From Amphibalanus amphitrite (taxonomy: Eukaryota > Arthropoda > Thecostraca > Balanomorpha > Balanidae): a stretch of DNA of 64,000 nt. The notes below the pieces were generated by a model, which worked only from the letters and a program-made list of their open reading frames with translations, had not been told where the DNA came from and ran no database searches. Below, one piece after another: positions 47,847 through 60,100 of the stretch. The DNA lies in contig NW_024881536.1 in NCBI RefSeq assembly GCF_019059575.1, positions 62,001-126,000 of the forward strand, read 5' to 3'. Every line of letters starts with the position of its first letter. The stretch's first letter is position 1. Both the position numbers and the translations under genes were made by a program.

Positions 47847-48438
47847 CGCGTCTTGGTCCCCGATTGCGTTTAACAGTCGTAGGTATTGACCTACAGGGGT
47901 GCAAATGCCAGGCAGTGTCCCTGCTCGACTTGGCGACTTTTATAAACTTGGGATGAGCAGCACCGGACTTTTCATTCACTGAAGATCTCAGGCATGGAGA
48001 CCAATGTGTCCCTCCGTGCCTTTCATATCCGTTTCAGCGAACTGCATCATCGGATGCTCCGATTTCTGGAACAGAAATGCAAAATGTTAGTATCTGCATC
48101 TCTTGAAAAATTCACAACATTACAGCAAGAATTCGACGACACTTCACTACGTACGAATTGTGCTTGTCTATTTCAAACAGCCTGCGGTTACAAGGGTTAC
48201 GACGTTCAATATTTTCTCAGAGGATTTCTACCGCCCAGATAAATAGCATTGCTGTTAAACGCACATTGTTTTCCAGCTTGCAAAAGCAAATAAGAAACCA
48301 TCAAAGTTGGACAAGAATCACAGCTTACCAGCCAAGTGGACGGTTCATGGTACCATATCAAATAATAGTTAGCTTCAAGTTCATGTGGGTAGCGCTGTAT
48401 CGGCGAGCTGACAGAGTCCCTAACATACGCACCCGTCC
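47847..48438. other. Intergenic, downstream of the granulin gene
   Basis: A + strand frame 47994-48242 (82 codons, Cys-rich end) has more balanced codons than most but no recognised relative. No further granulin module is visible on -. Confidence 0.35.
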
Positions 48439-48677
48439 CTAACTACCACTGACCTTCAGACAGGTGAGTGTCTGCAGGTCACACTGAGTGCCCTCGGGAC
48501 AGCAGTGCACCTTGTCCGAGCAGCAGACGGCGCGCGCGTACGGACAGCAGCCCCAGCGGTGGTCAGCCAGCGGACAGCACGTGGCGCCCGCCGGACACCG
48601 GCTCTTGCCGTCCGGACACAGGCCCGGCTCCGGCGGCTGCTTCACGCATCGGCTGGTCGACAGGTCGCACGTGAAAC
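48439..48677 (-). CDS. Granulin exon 2 (end of module 1, all of module 2)
   Basis: Acceptor CACTGCGCAG|GTTTCACG completes Gly70 and continues FTCDLSTSRCV, finishing module 1. Module 2 runs from GLCPDGKSRC to LQTLTCLK. The frame then reads Val-Ser-Gly-Ser-stop. AAG|GTCAGT at 48454/48453 is a plausible donor, so the coding end is either TAG at 48441-48439 or a splice at 48454. Confidence 0.82.
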
Positions 48678-49685
48678 CTGCGCAGTGAGGTCAGGTCAAT
48701 GTCAGGTCACACGTGAATCCCAAGCAGGTCAAGTCAGGTCAGGTCAGAACCCTGCGCAGAACCCTGCACAGAAAGGTCGGGTCAGGTCACACGTGAACCC
48801 TGCCCAGAAAGGTCAAAGCAGGTCGCACGTGAACCCTGTGCAGGAAGGTCAGGCCAATGTCAGGTCACACGAGAATCCCAAGCAGGTCAAGTCAAGTCAG
48901 GTCACACGTGAACCCTGCGCACGAAGGTCAGGTCACACGTGAACCCTGCGCAGTGAGGTCAGGTCAGGTCACACGTGAACCTTGCGCAAGAAGATCAGGT
49001 CAGGTCACCGGTTGGTGGTCGGAGCAGTGGTGAATTGCAGGTAGGTCAGGTCAGGTCGATACCAGGTCGTCGGTAGGTGGTCAAGCTACACGTGAACCCT
49101 GTGAAGATCAGGTCACATGTGAACTGAGCGCCGATGGGATCACGTCAACTGACTAGGTCGGGTCAACGGTGGGGACATAACCAGCTGCCAGTCAGCTCAG
49201 GTCCAGTAAACCCTGCAAACGTTGCCTGACTGTGCATTCTTTCTTAGAAAGGAATGTATGCTTTTACATGCGTATGCGTGCGTGAGGTATTGTGAGCTGA
49301 GTTAGTGATTGCTTGTCCTACACCATCATTGTCGCCGTTTTATTGATTGACGTGAAAGAGCCTCGTTTTGCGTGGATCTTTTTCTAATAAACTGAGTAAA
49401 CGTCTGGTAACTTCGTTTGTGCGACTGCGCACTGAGCGGTGACGTGTGCCGTGGGTACGCGTATGTGTCGTACCCACCTTCTCGGCAGCAGTGCCGCCCG
49501 TCGCCGCAGCAGACGCCGTTCCGATAGGGACAGCAGATGAAGGGCTGCTGGGGAGAGTCGGTACGGCAGCAGACGCTGGGCTCCGGGCAGGCCAGCTCTC
49601 CGCCGGGGCACCGGTCGGCCAGCGCTGGCACCAGAGGCACCAGCAGCACCAGCAGCGGCACCAGCGCCGTACCGAGCCGAGCCAT
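48439..49685 (-). CDS. Secreted two-domain granulin protein (gene, intron included)
   Basis: Exon 1 is 49685-49478 and exon 2 is 48677-48439 (148 aa if it ends at the TAG here). A signal peptide, MARLGTALVPLLVLLVPLVP and then ALA (1-23), precedes two complete granulin modules. Module 1 spans about 26-80 and module 2 about 90-142; each has 12 cysteines in the C-C-CC-CC-CC-CC-C-C order. Progranulin-type proteins are secreted growth and lysosomal factors; short arthropod forms are less well understood. The exon junction falls inside module 1 in phase 1, as is common for granulin genes. A GTCAGT donor at 48453 lies just before the stop, so the gene could instead continue with more modules outside what I can identify. 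It is convergent with pipe. Confidence 0.85.
48664..49125. repeat. Tandem repeat built on the granulin exon 2 acceptor
   Basis: About nine diverged copies of an approximately 25-40-bp unit containing CACGTGAACCCTGCGCAG and GGTCAGGTCA (as read on +) fill the 3' part of the granulin intron. The real acceptor and first exon bases form the copy nearest the exon. Read on -, several copies keep an AG followed by G-F-T-C-D-L codons. Confidence 0.8.
49126..49477 (-). other. Rest of the granulin intron
   Basis: No feature besides the exon 1 donor at the upper end. Confidence 0.5.
49478..49685 (-). CDS. Granulin exon 1 (signal peptide, first 10 cysteines)
   Basis: The ATG at 49685-49683 has context acagccATGG. 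The leader is strongly hydrophobic (LVPLLVLLVPLVPALA) with likely cleavage before Asp24. The exon ends CGAGAAG|GTGGGT in phase 1 after HCCRE. A good acceptor (TGTCTGTCCCCTGCAG) at 49722, about 36 bases upstream of the ATG, suggests a separate non-coding first exon further upstream. Confidence 0.85.
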
Positions 49686-53002
<3,317 letters not shown>

Positions 53003-53128
53003 ATGGACGCCGCCCTGGCTGCGCTCGGCCTGCTGCTCGTCGTCGCCGTCGTCGCAGCCTGTATGATCGCCGACTGTCTGGTGGAGGAGTGTCGCAGCCG
53101 CGGACAGGAGGTCTACAGCGTCTGCTGA
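53003..53128 (+). CDS. Possible small membrane peptide ORF (41 aa)
   Basis: The frame starts at an ATG in favourable context (cccaggATGG). A 20-residue hydrophobic segment, ALAALGLLLVVAVVAACMIA, is followed by a Cys-containing tail, DCLVEECRSRGQEVYSVC, then TGA. The frame is open upstream to 52904 with an Ala/Pro-rich stretch. It lies between the divergent granulin and TULIP-like genes. No relative is recognised; it may be a real microprotein, a stray signal-sequence exon, or chance in GC-rich DNA. Confidence 0.3.
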   Translation: MDAALAALGLLLVVAVVAACMIADCLVEECRSRGQEVYSVC

Positions 53129-53285
53129 CCGGCTGAGCAGCTGACCTGCTGACGGGCTGACCTGCTGACCGCCGCCCTGCTGACCGCCGCCCTGCTGACC
53201 GACTGCTGGCTGGCTCAGTGCCACCGCTGACCGCCTTGCTGACCGCCTGGCTGCGCTCTGCTGACCGGCTGCTGAACAGAAACAT
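53129..53285. repeat. Short tandem repeat CTGCTGACCG
   Basis: About ten loose copies of CTGCTGACC(G/C) lie just after the small ORF. Confidence 0.85.
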
Positions 53286-53994
53286 CGCCTGACCGAGCTG
53301 AGATATTGTTGAAGCGAAAAGTGTTTGATCACCTACCCTACATGCTGAGCTGCGGTCGTTTAACGGAAACGGTGTAAAAGCACTGAATACCGCAGCGTGA
53401 TTTGAGTCGGTGACGTTTGCTGAGGCTCGGAGGCTGCATATCGCAGAAATTGTGGTTGTTTGTTGTTGACAAGCGTCCTTTCTGTAAGTCCGTTCGTGAA
53501 CTCCACTGCTCAGCGAGTCAGATTGAAAGTAGAGAGCTAAAGCCAAGGCTAAGGCCGGTGTCAGAAGCTGCCAGGCTAGAATATTCATCTGACTAACAAT
53601 TTTACTGTTGCTTACTTCAAACGAAGACAAGGAAGTGCCCGCAAGACTGTTGCTACCCACGGTGCATCTCAGGGCATAAACACCGAGTGTGTTGACGGCA
53701 TCGGTGTCTGCGAGTGGAGGCATCACCACTGCGAGTGTTGATGTAAACTCTGCGAGTGTTGGTGTAAAACTGCGAGTGTTAGTGTCAACTCTACAGGGTG
53801 ACAGTGACGGTTCCACGTGGTGAAACGCGGGTAAAGTAATAATCGTATACGCCATTTCCAATCAACTGTGTCTGTCTAAGACCTTATGATGCGAATGTAA
53901 ACAACTTGACAATGAAGGTGTAAAAGCTTTTAGGAAACAGAGCGGGAGCTGACGGCAAAATTACATGCAGCGTGCTTGGTGAAAAGTGTGTGAC

Positions 53995-54101
53995 ATGGCT
54001 CCTAAAAAGGGTGTCTTGGCCAGTCTATACAGCCGATTTCGTGGACCCATCGAACAAGCGGAGGAGGCTATCATCAAAAAGTGGATCTGCTGGATTCTCA
54101 A
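53995..54101 (+). CDS. TULIP-like gene, alternative first exon 1A
   Basis: ATG in context tgacATGG; donor CTCAA|GTAAGT, phase 2. It encodes 35 residues beginning MAPKKGVLASLYSRF and ending EEAIIKKWICWILK. The end is clearly homologous to exon 1B. It is basic at the N-terminus with no hydrophobic leader. It lies 6.7 kb upstream of exon 2, across the TTAA-element cluster. Confidence 0.75.
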
Positions 54102-57100
54102 GTAAGTTTGGCCTGCATCTATTGATTATCACAAATTGAGCATGACTCCGTCGTTATGATACAACGTGGCGCCGAAAACTGAGAGATGTCGCATAAATGC
54201 ATATAATTCCACAACACTACAACTCTGACTGGAATACTGTACCGCACTAGATCTCTGGTATACTGTACCGCACTACATCCCTGACTGGTATACTGTACCG
54301 CACTACATCCCTGACTGGTATACTGTACCGCACTACAATCTACATCACTGACTGGTAAGTGGTTAACTAATAACTGTACCGCACTACATCCCTAACTTTT
54401 ATAGTGTACTGCACTACATCAATGACCCAATTATTAATTAGCCCGCGCACCGACGGGTATCCGCGCCAACTTTGCACTGACGCGACGGGGCGGGGGGGGG
54501 GGGGCGGATAACCGCACCCTGATATCTCGAGAACGAAGCAAGATATAGCGCGACAAGCAGTAAACGACATAAGATATGGACGGACAAGGTATACAATTTT
54601 TACTGATGTCATTTTAAGGTCAGGTCAAAGATAACGTCACAGGGGTCAAAAGGCGAAATAGCGGCGCGAGATAAGAAGCGTTTTCTCGAATAACTTTCGA
54701 AGTAGCAAAGCTAAGAGCAAACTAATAGCACCATCGTAACCCTCTCGTCAATCCGCATCGAAACATATAAGCTGACCTCGGAAGGTCAAGGTCAAAAGTT
54801 AGCCTCAGGTCACGTGACCTCAACACTCAAGGTTATCATGTATATCATTCGATGCGCCTTGACGAGCTGAACTCAATGAGACCATCCGCGCGACTGTATC
54901 TCGTTGCTGGAAAGAGTTATTAGCAAAAAACCTTTGGTGACCTTTGATGACATCACATGAAGTTTCAGTTGCCAGACAGCAAAAAGACCTCAACAATCAA
55001 CATAGTCAAGGTTTGATCGTAGGTATATGAAGTCATTTATAGCATATTGGGCCATTCTGACGCGTTTCAGTGAAAAAAAATCAGGCAGTTGGTTTTTCCC
55101 CATTGCCGTATATTGAAGAGGTCAAGAAATTGACCTGACTAGGTCATCGATTTCAAAATTCCGAGAAAAAAAATTGTAGCTAACAATAGCCTCATTACAT
55201 CCTGCAGCTTTCAAAGGACTCTGCCATCTACTGTAGCTCTAACACGGTGGCAAAGTTGCAAAAAAGTGATTTGAGGTCGGGTCATTCGAAGTGTCCTGGT
55301 GACCTGATCTTAACCCGCGCACCGACGGGGGTCTGCGCCAACTTAGTACCGACGGGGGGGCGGATGACCGCCCCCCCCCCTGAGATCTCGAGAACGAAGC
55401 AAGATAGCGACAAGCGGTAAACGGCATCGGATACGCACGGTCAAGATCTACAATTTTTACTAAGGTCATTTTCAGGTCAGGTCAAAGATGACGTCACAGG
55501 GGTCGAAAAAGTCAAAATGGCGGCGCTAAATATGGAGAGAGTTTTTCTCGAATAACTTTCGAATTAGTCAAGATAGGAACAAACTAAGGGCATCATCGTG
55601 ATCCTATCGTCAATCCGCATCGAATGATATATATGTTGACCTCGAAAGGTCAAGGTCAAAGGTTGACCTCAGGTCACGTGACCTCGAGGTCATCATGTAC
55701 CTATATCATTCGATGCGTCTTGACGAGCTGAACACAATGAGACCATCCACGCGTCTGTATCTTGTTCCTGTACGGAGTTATTGGCCAAAAACCTTTGGTG
55801 ACCTTTGATGACGTCACATGACCTCACAGCTGCCCAACAGCAAAACAGACCTCAAGGTAGTGAAGGTTGATCGTATATGAAGTCATGTATGGTATATGGG
55901 GCCATTCCGACCCGTTTTAGTGGTAAAAACAGGGAGTTGATTTTTCCCCCATTGACTTATAATGGGGAGGTCGCGAAATTGACCTGACCTTAGGTCACCG
56001 ATATCAAAATTCCGAGATATACAAATTGTAGCTACTAATGACCTGATAACATCCTGCGACTTTCAAAGGCCTCCGACATCTACTGTAGCTCTGGCACGGT
56101 GACAAAGTTGCAAAAAAGTGACTTGAGGTTGGGTCATTCAAAGTGACCTGGTGACCTGACCTTGAAAGGTAGGAGGTTCAAACTTGCACACCATGTGTAA
56201 AATTGATAAGGGAATAGTCATACCAAATTTCGCGGCGCTACGCGCCGCGGTTTTCCCGCTATTCGCGAAAAACCTCAGGGGGGGCGGATATCCGCCCCCC
56301 CGTCGGTGCGCGGGTTAACCAGCGCACCGACGGGGGGGGGGGCGGTTGACCGCCACCCCCTGAGGTTTTTCGTGAATAACGCAAAAAAAAAAACGCGCCG
56401 TGTAGCGCCGCCAAATTTGGCATGACTTGTCCCTCGTCAATTTTACACATGGTGTGCAAGTTTGAACCTCCTACCTTTTAGGGTCAGGTCACCAGGTCAC
56501 GTCGAATGACCCAACCTCAAATCACTTTTTTGCAACTTTGTCACCGTGTCAGAGCTACAGTAGATGACGGAGGCCTTTGAAAGTCTCAGGATGTAACGAG
56601 GTCATAAGTAGCCACAATTTGTTTATCTCGGAATTTTGATATTGATGACCTAAGGTCAGGTCAATTTCTTGACCCCCCCATTATAAGTCAATGGCTGAAA
56701 AATCAACTCCCTGCTTTTTCACTAAAACGCGTCGGAATGGCCCAATATACCATGAATGACTTCAGATACGATCAACCTTGACTACCTTGAGGCCTGTTTT
56801 GCTGTTGGGCAACTGTAAGGTCATGTGACGTCACCAAGGGTCACCAAAGGTTTTTTGCTAATAACTCCTCGCAGGAACGAGATGCAGCCGCACGGATGGT
56901 CTCATCGTGTTCAGCTCGTTAATGCGCATCGAATTATACAGGATGACCTTACGGTCACGTGACCAGAGGTCAACCTTTGACCTTGATCTTTCGAGGTCAA
57001 CACATATATCATTTGATGCGGATTGACGAGAGGGTCACGATGGTGCCCTTAGCTTGTTCCTAGCTCGGCTACTTCGAAAGTTACTCGAGGAAAACTCTCC

Positions 57101-60100
57101 TGATCTAGGGCGGCCATTTGGACTTTTTTACCCCTGTGACGTCATCTTTGACTTGACATGAAAATGACCTGGGTAAAAATTGAAGACCTTGTCCGTGCGT
57201 ACCCCATGCCGTTTACTGATTGTCTCTATCTTGCTTCGTTCTCGATATCTCGGGGGGGGGGCGGTCAACCGCCACCCCCCCCCTCGGTTCTAAGCTGGCG
57301 CAGACCCCCGTCGGTGCGCGGGTTAAAAGGTAGGAGGTTCAAACTTGCACACCATGTGTAAAATTGATGAGCGAATAGTCATCCCAATTTCGCCGTGGTT
57401 TTCCCGCTATTTACGAAAAACCTCAGGGGGCGGGGGGCGGATATCCGCCCCCTGTCGGTGTGCGAGTTAACCCTCGCCGGCCGAGGGGGGGGGGCGGATG
57501 CCGCCCCCCCCCCATAGGGTTTTTCGCGATAGCTCCGAACACGCTGGCGATAGAGAACTGAAACATGGCATACCTGACCTTTGATTCAAGCCGAATCGTT
57601 TGACACCAACCGCATTTTGGGGTCAGGTCAGGTCACTGACCTATGACGTCATAAGTGAACCTCTGCACGGTCTTCAGATGTCGCAACTTCGCAACGCCCT
57701 CACTGCCAAGTGCCAGAGGAGATGTCACAGGGAAATGAAACTTGCAGGATCTAGTATCCATTATGAGTCTCACAACTTGTATATCTCGGATTTTTCCTAA
57801 AGGTCATATGAGGTCAGGTCATTTTCGTGACCTCACCATTATAAGTCAATGGGGAAAAATGAAAACTGCTATTCTGGCGCCGGGAACGATCTCCAACTAT
57901 CTCAAGCACACAGAATCGTGATTTGATGCACTCCTTGCAAGGTTAGATGCGTCACTTTCGCAATGTTGACCTTGCGTGACGTCATTTATGACGTCATCAA
58001 TGTCATATTAGTTTTTCGTCAATAACTCTTGATCAAATTGAGCTAGCGAGTCGGGAAAGCCACCAATGGACTCAGGAAGACCTGCTGAATCCAATGATAT
58101 GCGACATGACCTCTTTCGATCAACTTCGTGACCTGGGGGTGCTGACCTGACCTTGACCTGAGGTCAACACCCTAAGTTGACCTGACCCGAACAAAGAGTA
58201 TATCATTCGACGCGCCTGATCGAGGCGAACACGATGCTGCCAAAACCACGGCTCTGCGGCCGTTTTTTGCGAAGTTATTCACCAAAAACTGAACCGTACC
58301 TTGGGGCACTTGACCTGACCTCAGAGGTCACCAGTTGACCTAGGACCTTAAAATCGGGTACCAATCTCTGCGTCTCGTAACGGCGCACACGCTCGTTTTT
58401 TTTCCGCGACGCGCTAGCTCCACCAGGGGCGAAACGGCGAGGGGGGGTCGTACCCGCCCCCCCCCCCCTCGGCCGGCACGTATGTAGAAAACCGATAGGT
58501 CCGGCGAGGGTTAACATACGAGTTATGTACCTATATGTTTGATGTTTCATGTTCGTACATATATTCAATTAATAGAGAAAATCGAGAGCAAGTCCACTCT
58601 CGATATCGCAAAGACTTTCGTAAAGTCCGATTGTAAAAGAACAACTATAACCAGATGAAGTAGTTTCGAAAGTTTCACATACATGGGAAATCGTCAAGGA
58701 TCTTATTGGTGAGGTAACATCAAGACGTCATTAATTAATTAATTTTCCGGGCAATGATTTAAGTACGGAATCCAAAGCCTCTGTCATCTGGAAGCATTTG
58801 CTAATGATTTATGATATCTTTTTAACTAGTTATCATGCCGGTGAATAACCCTTTCAGACTCCTTCGTTAAAAAAAGTCCGTCACTCACCAAGAGACGTTT
58901 CGCGAGATCCATTTTTAATCACTACCCGCGGGGAAGCACTGCTGCCGACTGCGCACAGCGCACGCACAATGTGCGTGACAAGTGAAGGGTGGGAGAGGCA
59001 GACTGCGACACTTCACAGACGCTCCGCGTGAGACGGTGGGGCTAAACACCGCCGTGCCAACAGAGTGGACACTTTTGCTCACTTGATATTGTATTCACCT
59101 AACGAGTTGGGTAGTACGTTTATCTGGCCTTTAAAACAGAATGCGCACACAAATCACCGAGGCATATTGCCCGATATGCAGCTTTCCGTGAACGATACGC
59201 CTTCGTTCCTTTTGCGGTCGAAACGTCTGGTGTCCTGGGTACGGCGGCCGCCGGTCTCATAAAGGAGCTTGGCCGTCGGCTGATGCAGCCCGCAGCAGCG
59301 ATCAGCGCGAAACAGTCTGGCTCTCACAGCGGACATTGGTCGGGAGGAGCGGAAACGACGCTGGATTTCCAACCAAACAATTACATTCGGGAGTAGGAAA
59401 GTAGGTAGTTGGTAATTGACTAAGCCCGTAACGAGAAACTCGACTACCGTGGGCGTGAAAGTATTCGAAGGCTTAGGGCACCGCCTTCGTCACTGTGAGG
59501 GGGTCGCGGGGGTTAGGGTCTCCGCAGTTCAGTGATGCTACTCGCTAAATTCACCATGTGTGAGTTTTAGACCAGGACTAACAGATTTCCCGGTTACGCC
59601 CCGCTATAGTATCAACTTGAAAGACTGGCGTCAAACATGTGCGAACTGCTTTCATATGTGCTGATCCCTGTCATTGATAAGCAAGCTCGGCAGCGCAGCC
59701 TGGGGCCGGCGGGTGGCTCGTGTGCCGGTTCCGCCTCCGTCGTCACACACAGGTGTTGGTGCGGCGTCACCGCTCGGCGCGACACAAGTGTTCCTCGTCC
59801 TTCTGTCCGGAGAGGCGGCAGTCGAGACTGGCGGCGCACGGACGGCGGCCCAGACCTGTGAGCGAGTGGAGGGCGGCTGTCGAGCTCTGGCCCTGGAGGG
59901 CTATCTGTAGCCGTGTTGGAGATCAGCGAACACACAAAATCCGTGGTTTGAGTGGACGTCGATTTGAGTTGTCTGAACGGACAGCGAGGGTGCAGTGATT
60001 CTTCACCTACTTGCGACAGGAGAGGTTCGATCAAGTCGGTCCGGGACTCCGGGCCACTCCAGTAGATCTCTGTAGGGTGAGCCGCTCCCTTCCCCCGTCT

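Noticed and set aside
47994..48242. 82-codon + strand frame
   Set aside because: Reasonable codon mix but no domain, no neighbours and no splice evidence; left as unassigned.
54437..58514. CRISPR-like array
   Set aside because: The repeats are kilobase-sized TTAA elements, not short spaced repeats, and the genome is eukaryotic.
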